Assembly: GCA_002914845.1 (NCBI GenBank)
Contig: JXTC01000071.1
Coordinates: 133,995-197,994 of the forward strand
From: Trema orientale
Taxonomy: Eukaryota > Streptophyta > Magnoliopsida > Rosales > Cannabaceae
Length of the DNA stretch: 64,000 nucleotides
Reading direction: 5' to 3'
How positions within the stretch are numbered: position 1 is the stretch's first letter; every line of letters starts with the position of its first letter. Below, in pieces: positions 1-12,172 of this stretch. The position numbers and the translations under genes were made by a program. Below the pieces are notes generated by a model, which saw nothing but the letters and a program-made list of their open reading frames with translations, was not told the origin of the DNA and ran no database searches.

Positions 1-125
1 AAAAATATTAATTAATTACAATTTACAAACCATTATCATCTTCTTCATGTGGCCGCGTGTCCCAACACATCATCGCTTCATTATTAATTTGTTTAAGTAA
101 TTTTATGGATCACATTTTGCTCTCT

Positions 126-165
<40 letters not shown>

Positions 166-397
166 TCACTACTATGCTGTCCACTTTGGAATCTGATGGA
201 TGTTGCTGTGGCCTGTGGGACGATTACTGCGCACTGTTCACTTCCAGATCTTGTTTAGGATATCGCCACTAACTTAATATAGAATTTACTATTTAGTCAT
301 CAGAATATATATATATATATTATAATTGCACTTAATTAATGGCTCTCATTTTTAGTTCCGTTGATTAAAAAGTATTTTGGGATTTAATTAGGATTAA
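1..397. other. Intergenic, AT-rich, TA microsatellite
   Basis: I see no gene here. An uninterrupted TA dinucleotide run lies at about 129-164 and a shorter one at about 306-321. Open frames across it are low-complexity translations of the repeat. Confidence 0.7.
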
Positions 398-1495
398 TGG
401 CACTATTGGTCCCCAACCTATTATCATTTTGGTATATTGGCTCTGAACCTTTTTTTTTGTGGCATTTAAGTACTAAACGTTTCTTTTTTTGACACCATTG
501 ATCCTTTTGACATATTCCATCCAAGATTCTGTTAAAATTCATTTAAATGAGAGAAATTTTGCACCATTGATCTTGATTTTTCAATTGTTTAAAAATTTGG
601 TCCCTATTTTTTTGTACTCATATTTCCGATTAATAATATTGCATCTATTAATCTTTTAGAAAATTAAAATTCTAAAAAATTAATTTTTCAAAAAACTGAC
701 AGATACAATAACATAAAGAAATGAACATTTAATGGAAAACTATAAAACTTTTCAGGCTTATTTGCTGCAAATAGTTAATTAATTTTTTAGAATAACCATT
801 CATAATTACGTGAACATTTAATGGATATAGTAAATTTTCAGTCAAATTTGACTAGTATAAAAGCGTTTATGTGAATTTTTTTTGTTTTAAAAATGGTAAT
901 AATTAATGGAAAATTATAAAATTTTTCAGGCTTATTTGCTGCAAATAGTTAATTAATTTTTTAGAATAACCATTTATAATTACATGAACATTTAATGGAT
1001 ATAGTAAATTTTCAGTCAAATTTGGCTAGTATAAAAGCGTGTATGTAAATTTTTTTTTTTGTTTTAAAGATGATAAGATAATTATTTTTTATTCATAAAT
1101 TTACTATAGTTTGATTTTGTTCATAAAGTTACTATAGTTTGACATAAACTAAGGTTTATTAGTATATTTTTTTTTCTTTTCTGAATTTGGTTTTTAAATG
1201 AACTGTTTGTTTTATATCCGTTTTTGAATTTTAATTTTTTGAAAGATTGGCAAATGCAATATTGTTAATCGGAAATATGAGTACACAAAAATAGGGACCA
1301 AATTGTTAAACAATTGAAAAATCGAGATCAATGGTGCAAAATTTCTCTCGTTCAAATGAATTTTAACGGAATCTTGGATGGAGTATTCCAAAAGGACTAA
1401 TGGTGCCGAAAAGAAAAATATTTCGTGCTTAAATGTCACAAAAAAAGGTTGAAGACCAATATGCGAAAATGATAATAGGTTAGAGACCGTGCCCT
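398..1495. mobile_element. Foldback/Mutator-like non-autonomous element with ~250-bp inverted arms
   Basis: The segment at about 398-660 recurs as its reverse complement at about 1235-1495 with modest divergence, giving a long inverted repeat around a 570-bp centre. The centre holds two direct copies of a ~165-bp unit (about 719-885 and 897-1060). No coding capacity is visible. Arms this long, starting with a sequence like GGCAC, fit non-autonomous Mutator-like or foldback elements. I could not find a convincing 9-bp target duplication, so the superfamily is inferred. Confidence 0.6.
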
Positions 1496-2788
1496 TGACC
1501 GTTTAATTATGCTGGTTAAGGTTACGCCTACATACAAGCTGAGCCTTGAGAGACCATTTCTGGGTCAGGCCTAAATACTCGGTTTGCAGAAAATGTGAGC
1601 CTATTGAAATTTCAAACCTACAAAATCCGACCTTACGGCTTAGACTTGGGCTCGATCTGGGGTGAGTCAATCCCAAATGCTTGTTTGTGGGAGTGTAATG
1701 TTATGTCTTATTTTCAAAAGGAAGTTCTAAAATCATCACCATTTGAACTATGTACAATCAGAATTTAAATTTTATTTTAAGTGAAAATTTACTCATAATT
1801 AGAATTACTAAAAGGATCAGCTTGCTAGTAGTTAAATGCATCTGTTGGTTTTGAATGTACATAGTGGAAAATGGAAATAGTGATGGATTAAAAACTTTGG
1901 AAAAAGAAACAAGAGGAAAAGAAATGAAACTATGAAAAATACTTCTATTCTAGGAGTGAAATACCTTTTCATTCTTTAAAATTACCCCAAAAAAGTTATC
2001 ATGGGTGCAACAGAACCTCACAGAGAATTATAAGATCTAAAAGAAGGATTTATGGAGAAACATCTAATATAATATTATTGGGTGTGTGAACTAAAGTCCC
2101 ATATGGGCTGGGGAAACAATTGGGTTTATAAAGGCTTTGGACTACTCCTCCTAACTAGGTTGAACTTTTAAGTTGGAACTCAAAGCCCAATATATATATA
2201 TGCAGACACTCGATTCTGGATATATTTTTTGTTGAACGAAAAAGTTAAAGAAGATTCAATCTTGTTCTATTTTCTTAGTATGCTATTAAATTATATTTGC
2301 TTATTTCGCCTTTTGAAAGACCTGCAAGCAAGGAAACAAAATTCAAGTATTTTATTGTCAGTTTTCTCTAATGACTGTGGCGTGACCTAGTTGTCTTAAT
2401 GGACTATGGTGTTCATATTTCACTTCTATGCATTTTTTTTGTTGAACAAATTTCCTCGTTGGAAAAAGAAAATAAAGCAGCACAAAGAAATCATTGCCTT
2501 CATTTATTTTATTCTTTTATCTCTAGTTCTCTAAAAGAGTGTATGCCAATGATATTTTGATCATTTTTCAATTCCTTTTAGCGTGAAAGTTACTCATAAG
2601 AAGTGAAACAAATGAATGTACACAAAATCCGGTATTTTTGGATTAGAAGAAATGTACAAAACAAAAAATATAAATTGTACAATCTTATAAAAATACACGT
2701 AAAACCTAGATTGGAGAAAAATCTAATCTTTATTGGACTAGAGTTACGCGAGTAAGACTCATATTATATATATGTATATAATATATTA
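1496..2788. other. Intergenic; possible LTR-derived remnant near 2075-2300
   Basis: No gene is recognisable. The stretch from about 2075 to 2300 has features common in short plant LTRs: a start like TTGGGTGTGTGAA, a phrase like AAAGTCCCATAT and a GGGTTTATAA TATA-like motif. No second LTR or coding domain is present, so this is only a weak suggestion. Confidence 0.3.
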
Positions 2789-2935
2789 GGTTACCAATCC
2801 AATAGGTATTTTTTTTTTACTTATGTATAGGTATTTTTTTTAGCCATTGGATCATCATCTAATGGTGATCTAACGGCTATAATGAAGTGCATGAAAAGAC
2901 GTGCATTATTAATGCTATTTCTCTGTCCTATATAC
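2789..2935 (+). mobile_element. MITE family 1, copy a (3' end truncated)
   Basis: The sequence begins GGTTACCAATCCAATAGGT and runs through a conserved core (AGCCATTGGATCATCATC, then a purine-rich AAAAGACGTGCATTATTAATG). The same core occurs at 14960, 15274 and, inverted, at 20820. Here the right terminus is missing. The complete copies have inverted ends with the core CCAATCCAGTAGGT. Confidence 0.7.
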
Positions 2936-4598
2936 TATTTGATATTCTTTCACTGAATATGAAAACCATATTTTCATGTAAACGTTTTGTTATTGTTTCC
3001 ACTAAATTTTCCGTTGCGTATGTGATAAATACATGTTTTGTCTAATAAATATATGAATATCTAGTTTCCAACAATTTCATAGGAGAACATGAGCTCCCCT
3101 TTTTGCAAGTCATTGTTTACACTTCAGTCCAAAACAATAAAACTAATTTTAGCCCAAACTTTAATTAAATTTCTAATTTACCATAATAAATGATGGGTTT
3201 TTTTACACAAACTGTGAGGATAAGGCTGAGGATTTGAGATTTTATTTTTTATTTGGGTTTTGAATATTTTTCGGTTAATTTTGAATTAGATTTAGTCAAG
3301 TACGACTAATTGAAATTAGTTTAGAATTAATCCTAGTTTGTTTTAATTTGTATTAAAATTTGAATCTTAAACTTTTTTCCTCCTAAAGTTTCTAAATTCC
3401 TTTATACTTTCCCTCCAAATCATTAGGTGTAGTAAAATACCAAGAATTAATGCCCTTAAAACTATTCTCACATGACCTTCAGTTGTCAACTGCCGTTAGT
3501 ATTTTAATAGCATTTACCAAATTTAGGATTGATTCCCTCATATTTGTAAATTTAAGGACCTAATTGTTAAGAAAAAAAAGTCTAAGGACCACATTGCCAA
3601 TCTACGATTAATTTAAGGGGCAAACATGCAAATAATCCTAATCATAAAAGTTAAAAATAATAAAATATATATACATGTAATTAAAATTATAAAAAAAAAT
3701 AATAAATTGAAATAAGACATGTCAATAATGGTGGATTAGCTTTGTAGCTCCATAACCTTATTAAGGCTTTTTTCTTCCTCTTTCTTTTTTTTTTTTTCTC
3801 CCCCATTCTCTTAAACGGAAAAAACTTGGTTACATTTGGGTACTCTAATCTTAACCGATTAGATCTGAATTTAGAAACAATGATCTTCAAAGGAAAAAAT
3901 TAATGTGTATTTTGGGAACATGAGAAACGAACAAAGAAAAAATAACATAAGATGCAATCATTATGATTCATGGCGGCAGGTTATTTGTAGGGCCAAAAGC
4001 AAAAGGATTTGAAGGAAATGGTAAACTATGAGCAGAAATTGAAAGTGAAAAAAAATACTAAAACTAATGGATGAAATACTTGTGTAACGATTAAAAACAA
4101 ATAAAAGGACTTGCTTAGAGCGGAATATAAGTATGTGAATGTGTAGTACTAGTGGGGTACTAATTTAAGTGGGTTGTTCTGAGCGACTTCATGCTTTTGT
4201 GAATTGTCAAACTTGCAAGAAATTAATAACGATTAAAGTTGTGAATAGTAAATGCGTCCATGGTAAATGTCAATTGTCAAGGAAGAGAGTAAGGGAAAGT
4301 TATATATTGTATAGAAATTAAAAGGCTCATGATCTTTTCCTCAAAAAAAAAAAAAAAAAAAAGGGCTCATGATATTTTGTTAATTCATTTTTTTTTGACA
4401 TTGATCTTATGTTATTGTTAATTTAATATTTTATATAAAAGAAGAAAAAAAATTCAAACAAGTAGACGACTGAGTCGGAGAGTTGAATTGTTTGACTGTT
4501 GCGAAATATGAAAGCGCGTTGCAACTTGCAATTCGCAGCTCAACAACCAAACGACGTGTACGTACTACGTTCAGAGCTGGAAGCCACGAAGAAAAAGA

Positions 4599-4626
4599 TC
4601 CAACCCAACCCAACCCAACCCAACTC
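4599..4626. repeat. CCAAC pentanucleotide microsatellite
   Basis: Five near-perfect CCAAC/CCCAA units in a row. They lie in a GC-richer patch (about 4500-4680) that has frames open on both strands but no recognisable protein. Confidence 0.85.
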
Positions 4627-4920
4627 AACACTACTCTTCTAACTCTACTGCCTCTTCTCGGCTAGTCTCCGTCAACCCATTCTCATTTAATTTCCATTAT
4701 TTGGGCCCAGGCCCCCATTTCTATTTCTATTTTAATCCGTAATTACAGGCCATGACTGATGACTTGGCCAGGCCGAAGCCAAAGCCTACCAGAAACGGAA
4801 ATCTCGGAATAAAAATTTGGATTATTGAACTGCCACAACTTACAAACATTTCAACAGGAACATTATGCATTTTTCCAAGTCTAATTTGGAATATTCTAAG
4901 AAGAAAAAGAAAAAAAAAAT

Positions 4921-5030
4921 AAAGAAACACAACTTCATAAATGGCTATGGCAATTAGAAACAAAACTTCATGAAAATTAAAGAAACACAACTTCATCAAT
5001 GGTTATGGCAGTTGGAAAGTTTTGTGAATT
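4921..5030. repeat. Two-copy tandem repeat, ~60-bp unit
   Basis: The phrase AAAGAAACACAACTTCATAA at about 4921 recurs at about 4980 as AAAGAAACACAACTTCATCA, and the following ~30 bases match as well (ATGGCTATGGCAATT against ATGGTTATGGCAGTT). This is a simple tandem duplication. Confidence 0.8.
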
Positions 5031-6167
5031 ATAATTGTATCGTATTTCATTGCTCTCATTTCTCAACTCAATGTCACATGTCTGAGGAATATAAAATACA
5101 TTATTTCATATATGACGTAACCCACTTGGCGAGACTCGTAAACGCCTATTTTCTTCAACGCATGATATAAATCCTCTCAACAACAATTTTGACTCAATGC
5201 AATTGCAACCAACCAATTTTCCTTTTGTAATGTACATATTGTGAATCCACTTTCTTTTCTCTTTTCTTATAATTTTATCAAAAGGGAAAACAGAAAGAAT
5301 CGATACAAATTAGAGAGCCTCAATAGTACGTTGACAAATATATGTAGCCACAATATGAAAAATTCTGAAAATCTATTCTTTTTTCTACTCTCTTATTTCA
5401 ATACTTGACACACGAAGTACTCCATTAATTAAACTCAAATTTAATAATATTACATAGCATAATAGAATTTAGGTGACAATCAAAAAGCGAGACGTGTTAG
5501 TGGATTTAATTAGAATTACTCGATCAGTCCTCAACAATGTTTAATAAAGGGTTATGCTCCTTAGAAAAAGAATAATAATGATATAAAAAAAGGGTTATGC
5601 AAAAGAAGGTCGGGTTTGGTTCTTAATTAATTAATTTATTAGTTAATTGATTAATTTAAAGTGCTACGTGAGGGAGTACTTATTATTCTCTCTAAATGAT
5701 TAGTGCATGCGGGGGATTAATATATAACTATAAGCAATAAAAAGAATATAGGATAGGCAACTTTTATAGACCGTTCTATTTATATTCAGTATTCACACGT
5801 GAAACATGTCTTTAAACTTGTTTGAGTTTGATCTGTACACATAGGCAAGGTCCTATGGTTTGTCATTTTTTTATATATATTTTTTTAAACGACACCACAC
5901 GCTTAAAGGAGCAAATAAAGGCAAAACAAAGAATAGTATCCATCACGGAACGAGATATAGAGAGAGAGAGAAAAAAAAAAGATAATAATAATTGATGTGA
6001 GAGAAATAATAGTAATGATAATCGATGAGATCAGAAATGAAAATAAGGAAAGGGTTGGGTTGGTTTGGGCGAGGGAAAGGAACAAAAGAAGAAGGGCTGC
6101 TGCTATAGCTATAACTATATATGCTGAAAAAAATCTAAAAAACAATTCTTTGGTCGTCAGATGCGGT

Positions 6168-6302
6168 TTGACCGTCATTCGGTTCATTTCCTACAACTTT
6201 CTCATATGCTTGNNNNNNNNNNNNNNTGACTGACTTTGACTTTGAGATTAATATACAATAATCATTTCTCCTCTCTCTCCTCTATAGTAGTCTATATAAA
6301 TA
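6168..6302 (+). promoter_or_regulatory. RBOH proximal promoter: W-box cores and TATA box
   Basis: TTGACC lies at 6168-6173 and TTGACT at about 6236-6241, on either side of the N gap; TTGAC(C/T) is the WRKY-binding W-box core. A TATA-like CTATATAAATA lies at about 6292-6302, roughly 290 bp before the start codon. The stretch between them and the ATG is CT-rich (about 6403-6425), as plant 5' leaders often are. WRKY control of immune RBOH genes is known in plants; its action here is inferred from the motifs. Confidence 0.5.
6213..6226. other. Assembly gap (14 N)
   Basis: Fourteen unresolved bases in the RBOH promoter. Any motif spanning the gap is unknown. Confidence 0.99.
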
Positions 6303-6548
6303 TTATTACCAAACACACACATATGGATCATTTTCCACTAACCGTTTGGCGTTTGGCATTTGCAAGCAAACTCAAAAAACAGGGAATTTGATTCCAGCTC
6401 ACGTCTTCTCTTCTCTTCTCCTCTAGCTCGATCCCCACTAGCTTGTTGTTTAGCGACTTTATCTTGAAAAAAATTCTTATCTTCTTCTTTTCTAAGCAGA
6501 TTAGAATCAGAGATCCATCTTCTTATTTCATTGATTCTGTTCTGGTAG

Positions 6549-6550
<2 letters not shown>

Positions 6551-6580
<30 letters not shown>
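6551..6580. repeat. TA microsatellite in the RBOH 5' leader
   Basis: About fifteen TA units end roughly 11 bases before the RBOH ATG at 6592, so they should lie in the transcribed leader if transcription starts near the TATA box at 6292. Confidence 0.9.
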
Positions 6581-6581
<1 letters not shown>

Positions 6582-6591
6582 CTAAAGGGAA

Positions 6592-9500
6592 ATGAGCAGA
6601 AACAGCAGCGAACAAAGAGGAGGAGGAGGAGGAGATTATAGTCTGGACATAATTAATGGAGGCGATCATCATGAGATGACCGATGACCGTGAATTCGGGT
6701 TTAGCGGTCCTCTTAGTACTAATAACGACAACAACAACAACAACAAAAATAAGAGTAAGAAGAAGAAGAAGAAGGAGGATGCAGATGACGATGAGGAGGA
6801 GGCGTACGTGGAGATCACTCTGGACATCCACGACGACTCCGTTGCCGTTCACAGCGTCCAGGCAGCCACCACAGGCCAGGAAGACCCTGAGCTGGCCCTC
6901 CTCACCAAGAGGACCCTCAACGACATCAACAAGTCATCCTCCTTTGGCTCCTCCCGCTTCCGCACCGCCTCCTCCCGCGTCATCACTCACGTCTCCCAGG
7001 AGCTCAAGCGCTTGGCCTCCAACTCCATTAAGAGATCCTCCACCTCCACCAGCAGGCGTTTCCATCGCACCAAGTCCGCCGCCGCCCATGCCTTGAAGGG
7101 CCTCAAGTTCATCGCCACTAAGACCACGGGCCCTTCCGCCTCCGCCGCCTGGCCTTCCGTCGAAAAGCGATTCGACCAACTCACCGCCAACTCCCATGGC
7201 CTTCTCCCCTCTTCTCTCTTCGGCGAGTGCATAGGTACCCCAACCTCATTAATTGTCTGTCTCCCAAAGTCTCTTTTTGTTTTGTTTTTTTTTTTTTTTT
7301 CAAATAATAATTATTTCATCCAGTATAGGGATGATTGGCTACTGCCTAACTATAACACGTACGTGTTTGGTATAATTTGTTTAGAATTCTATTTCTCTGA
7401 TTAAACTAATTAGTTTGACATTAGATTACATAAGCACTGACGTGTCACGCTTAATACTAGTACAGGAATGAACAAGGAATCTAAGGAATTCGCGGGCGAG
7501 CTTTTCCGCGCACTGGCCCGAAGACGCAACCTAACCGGTGACTCCATCAACAAGTCACAGCTCCAAGAGTTCTGGGAACAAATTGTCGATGAAAGCTTCG
7601 ACTCCAGGCTCCAAACTTTCTTCGACATGTACGTCATCACTACTCTGCAATTTTAAATTAGCTATTTATAGATATAATAATATTATTATTAGTATACACG
7701 ATCTATCTCATCATATGTCTCATGGGCCCACAATCACAAGCTTGCACATTAAGTAACGACCAATTCTTAATTACTAATAAATTGGTTCTGTGGTCCTAAT
7801 TAATTATTTTTATTATTCAATCTGCTGAATATATTGGATTTCTTAATGATGGATGCAGGGTGGACAGAGACGCTGATGGAAGAATCACAGAGGAGGAGGT
7901 CAGAGAGGTACGTAATTAAGACAATAACTATGATATCATATATAGCAACACCAACATTAATATGTCGCAGTCTCAACATAATAAATTTAACAATTGTCTT
8001 GCTTTTGTGGCACGTATATAGATTATCAGCCTCAGCGCTTCTGCAAACAAACTCTCCAACATTCAGAAGCAGGCTGAGGAGTATGCAGCGATGATCATGG
8101 AAGAACTAGACCCAGATAATGCAGGATACATCATGGTACGTGCTAGTACCAGCACTAGTACTAATTGCTAATACTAATATTATTATTATATTTATTTTTA
8201 TATTGTATTGTATTGTATTGTTTGAGGATTAACGTGGTAGATATGGGCCGGCGCAGGTTCAAAACCTGGAAATGTTGTTACTTCAAGCTCCGAACCAATC
8301 GGTGAGGGTAACCGACAGCCGGATTCTGAGTCAGATGTTGAGCCAGAAGCTCAAGCCTACTCAGGAGAACAACGCCTTAAGTCGATGGTACGAGAACACC
8401 AAGTACTCTGTAATGGACAACTGGCAGAGGGTGTGGGTTATGATGTTGTGGCTTGGGATCGTGTCGGGTCTGTTTGCCTACAAGTTTGTTCAATACAGGA
8501 GGAAAGAGTATGCGTTCGAGGTCATGGGCTACTGTGTTTGCATTGCTAAGGGAGGGGCCGAGACCCTCAAGTTCAACATGGCTCTCATTTTACTGCCCGT
8601 CTGCCGCAACACCATCACCTGGCTCAGAAACAGGACTAAATTAGGCCGAGTTGTTCCTTTTGACGACAATCTAAATTTCCACAAGGTAATTGCAGTAGCA
8701 ATCGTGGTCGGGGTTGGTCTCCATGTAGGGGCCCACCTGACGTGTGACTTCCCGCGAATTCTCAACGCGTCGGAGGACGATTACGAGGAGTACTTGAAAC
8801 CTTACTTCGGTGACGAGCAGCCTCCAAACTATTGGTGGTTTGTGAAGGGAGTGGAAGGAGTGACAGGGATTATAATGGTGGTGCTGATGGCCATAGCCTT
8901 CACACTGGCCACTCCGTGGTTCAGGCGGAACAAGCTCAACCTTCCCAAGTTCCTCAAGAAGCTGACTGGTTTCAATGCCTTCTGGTATTCCCACCACCTC
9001 TTTGTCATTGTCTACACCCTCCTCATTGTCCACGGCATTAAACTCTACCTCACCAAGACCTGGTATCAGAAGACGGTAATTAGTTAGCTACCTCCTTTGA
9101 TATTGATTCTATATAGTCCAGATGAATGTACGTACAAGTTAAAAGTTCTATATATATATATATATATTGGTCTTCTAATATTCCATTATATATATATATT
9201 TGCAGACATGGATGTATTTGGCTGTGCCAGTGTGCCTTTACGCTTGTGAAAGGTTGATCAGAGCACTTAGATCAAGCATCAAAGCCGTTAAGATTCTGAA
9301 AGTGGCTGTTTATCCGGGAAATGTGTTGGCACTGCACATGACGAAGCCACAGGGTTTCAGATACAAAAGTGGGCAGTACATGTTTGTTAACTGCGCTGCG
9401 GTATCACCCTTCGAATGGTACGTAGCTAGCTAATCACCATCAATTGGGTACTATGTATACAGTTACTGGATTCAAGACTAATATCTTAAGGAATGTCAAT

Positions 9501-10599
9501 TAATTCATTACAACGTATATACCTTGTCTGGCTGCAGGCATCCATTTTCTATCACTTCAGCGCCTGGCGATGACTACTTGAGTGTTCACATTCGGACGCT
9601 GGGTGATTGGACGCGGCAGCTCAAAACTGTATTCTCAGAGGTGAGCTCTAGTCTCTGTTTAATAGCTAAGCCCCATTAACTTCTGATCAATTACATTATA
9701 ATAAGAGTAGCCTTTCTCATCAAGTAATGGATCGATCCGAAATTATTGTATGTATTATGAATTATTGTTATTAATAGGTTTGTCAGCCTCCAACGGCTGG
9801 AAAGAGTGGACTACTGAGAGCAGACACGCAAGTTGGGGGAAACAACCCGAGCTTCCCGAAGATATTGATAGACGGTCCATATGGGGCTCCCGCACAGGAC
9901 TACAAAAAGTACGAGGTGGTATTGCTAGTGGGACTTGGGATCGGAGCCACTCCCATGGTGAGCATTGTGAAGGACATCATAGGCAATTACATGAACATGA
10001 AACCATCGTCGTCGTCATCAGGATTTAGGACCCAGAAAGCATACTACTACTGGGTGACAAGGGAACAGGGGTCGTTCGAATGGTTCAAAGGAATACTAAA
10101 TGAGGTGGCCGAGATGGACGAGAGAGGCATAATCGAACTCCACAACTACTGCACCAGCGTCTACGAGGAAGGAGATGCCAGGTCAGCCCTCATTGCCATG
10201 CTTCAGTCGCTTCACCACGCCAAGAATGGTGTGGATGTGGTGTCCGGCACTCGTGTCAAATCCCACTTCGCTAAGCCCAACTGGCGCCAAGTTTACAAGA
10301 GGATTGCTCTCCAACACCCCAATTCTCGAGTTGGTAAGTACAACCATCATGTCATTGTCATACAGTTCATACTCAATGACTCATCTATCACCATTCACGT
10401 CCCAATAATTAGTTTTATCTCTACCTACCTCACAATTATTCTTACAACTTATTAAATTTAATTACTTTATATATCCCTATATAATGCAGGCGTCTTTTAC
10501 TGTGGGGCACCCGCACTGACCAAGGAGCTCAAACAACTGGCCTCCGACTTTTCCCACAAGACGTCCACCAAGTTTGAATTTCATAAAGAGAACTTTTGA
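6592..10599 (+). CDS. RBOHD: Respiratory burst oxidase (NADPH oxidase), RBOHD-like
   Basis: This plasma-membrane enzyme passes electrons from cytosolic NADPH through FAD and two haems to apoplastic oxygen, making superoxide for immunity and signalling. Exons: 6592-7234, 7466-7628, 7859-7907, 8022-8135, 8257-9075, 9206-9417, 9538-9640, 9778-10333, 10490-10599. They join in frame to 922 codons, normal for the family. The N-terminus has a Lys/Asp/Glu-rich stretch, then a VEITLDI...DDSVAVHSV motif typical of RBOHD. An EF-hand loop covers D271-E282 ([12 protein letters not shown]), with a second, degenerate one near 315-326. The ferric-reductase membrane domain spans about 378-590; H465, H479, H569 and H582 align with the haem ligands of animal NOX2. 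HPFSIT (668-673) is the FAD motif and GLGIGATPM (753-761) binds NADPH. C891 in VFYCG matches the nitrosylated Cys890 of Arabidopsis RBOHD. No defects seen. Assignment to clade D rather than C is by resemblance. Confidence 0.95.
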
Positions 10600-10634
10600 G
10601 AGGGCAGATTAATTTTAAATAGTAAATACTACCG

Positions 10635-11390
10635 GCATGATGTATATTTATTTATACACATTAACATTTTGTTTATATGTTTGCCTTTTCGAACTAAACC
10701 ATTAATCATGTATATCCCTCTCCTAATTAAATAGGTGAATAGATAGCAATGGATCGATTTTGTAAAGAAGTGAAGAAAAGAGGAGAATGCCCCACCAGAT
10801 AAAAAGGTTGAAAGAAGAAACATTTGATTCATAATGATTCTTTGTTCTTTTGCGCTAGCCAAGCCAATATTTGACGAGACTTTAGAAAAGAGATGATAGC
10901 AATTTGTGGTTGTGGTGGGTTGTCCTATTGGTCCAAGTAGTAGTACTGTACTAGTAGTAGTGACTAGTGAGAATGAGAGCCACTGCTAAGTGCCAATAAT
11001 TGATCGGTTGTCTTGCAGTGCTCAAAATAGATAAGGCAGCTAATTTTCACCTCCACCCAATTGCATATACTTTGCGAATACTTTCTGCTTTTCTTCTCTA
11101 ATTTTTTAATTTCAACATCAATATTCAATATTCATGGTGATTATGATAGTTATTTATTCATTTTGTGCAAAAGTCCTTGTGTTTTGGAAGTAATTAATTG
11201 CACATGTGTGTTGAAATCATGTTTTCATATCTTTATCATCTTGTTATCTATTGCTTCTTCTCTTCTCTTCTCTTTTCTTCATGGGAACAACTTTAGTAAT
11301 TATCAACTTTCCTCCGTCAAATAACTGACAGGAAAACATTATTTTCAGTCATCATAATCATAAATTGTGAACAAGCACTCAACTGTTAAG
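10635..11390. repeat. RBOH 3'-flank segment, copy 1 of a three-copy dispersed duplication
   Basis: This stretch downstream of the RBOH stop recurs at 29180-29950 and 30015-31292. Shared landmarks are TTGAAAGAAGAAACATTTGA, GGTTGTCCTATTGGTC, AGTAGTAGTGACTAGTGAG and TAATTGATCGGTTGTCTTGC. This copy has neither of the insertions found in the other two, so it serves as the empty-site reference. Confidence 0.85.
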
Positions 11391-11697
11391 TGGAACAACA
11401 CGGTTTTGAAAAGGTACTTTCCAACTTTTGTCTGGTAGCAACTGCACGCGCCAGACATTGATGACCCCCAAAGGTCACAATTCATAAGGCGACAACATCA
11501 CAGCTTCTTAAAATTTTATTCTTTTCCACAGCTTCAATCTTGAGATTACAAGTACTTAAAATTATCACTTATCATAATTACATCATGGTTGTTTACCAAA
11601 AGGGGAAAAAAAAAACATCATGTTTAAAAGGGTAATCATGTGCTGCTATATCCGAGAATAATCGGACCAAAGAAAAAAAAAAAAAAAAAACCGGATT
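11391..11697. other. Intergenic, nothing recognised
   Basis: No gene or repeat identified apart from homopolymer A runs near 11605 and 11672. Confidence 0.5.
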
Positions 11698-12014
11698 TAG
11701 TTATAAGTAAGGAGGGTTATTGGCTGGACAAATTCCCTAAAATCTTTATAGGAGTTAGAAAACACAGTCTCAAAGGACAATCTGAAGCGTTGGCCTCTAG
11801 ACTAGACGTATATTTTGCTGGGACATGGATGTCAAAGCAGCTGTGTGGAAGAATAACTATTGTTGTTAATAATTTTCAATGCCGTAATACATTTGAGCAT
11901 CAGTTGTGCTCGTCAAATAAAAGTTTTAACTGCAAAAGACACATGCAGCAAAGAAAATTCAAACCCCAATGAATGTTGAGTCTTCAGTCATTGAAAACGA
12001 TTGAGCATATATAA

Positions 12015-12172
12015 TAGAATAATGCTATAAAGCACCAGTGGTGCCCAACACCACAGTGATGTGTCAGTTTATCACTGGCTAATCATAATTATAATTTAAA
12101 TGGGATCTATGTGGGACTCAGTTTGTTAATTAAATCATCCAGTGACAAACAGACATGTCACTGTGGTGCTAA
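12015..12172. mobile_element. MITE family 2, with an empty site in block B
   Basis: A ~155-bp insertion with inverted ends (left ATGCTATAAAGCACCA, right GTGGTGCTAATAGG) and an inner palindrome of CACTG/CAGTG motifs. Block B near 48085-48095 reads straight across the insertion point (ATAATATAATAGGACTGG), showing the pre-insertion state. A relative with the same core (TGGCTAATTATAATTATA) lies at 21275-21400. Confidence 0.8.

Larger units (their letters stand above)
2936..6160. other. Intergenic upstream of RBOH; short tandem repeats only
   Basis: No convincing gene. The region around 3470-3620 has phrases such as 'aaggacctaattg' that recur at the ends of Mutator-like MITEs elsewhere in this window, so an old element may lie there. 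A poly-A tract lies near 4345-4362, a CCAAC run at 4599-4626 and a short tandem duplication at 4921-5030. The rest is featureless AT-rich DNA. Confidence 0.55.

Noticed and set aside
5903..6233. Overlapping frames of 78 and 94 residues upstream of RBOH
   Set aside because: Low complexity, one runs into the N gap, no motif or exon structure.
6683..7096. 137-residue Arg/Pro-rich open frame overlapping RBOH exon 1
   Set aside because: Alternative frame of a GC-rich exon; the main frame has clear RBOH homology.
6934..7232. Gly-rich open frames on the - strand of RBOH exon 1
   Set aside because: Shadow of the coding strand, with low-complexity composition and no family features.
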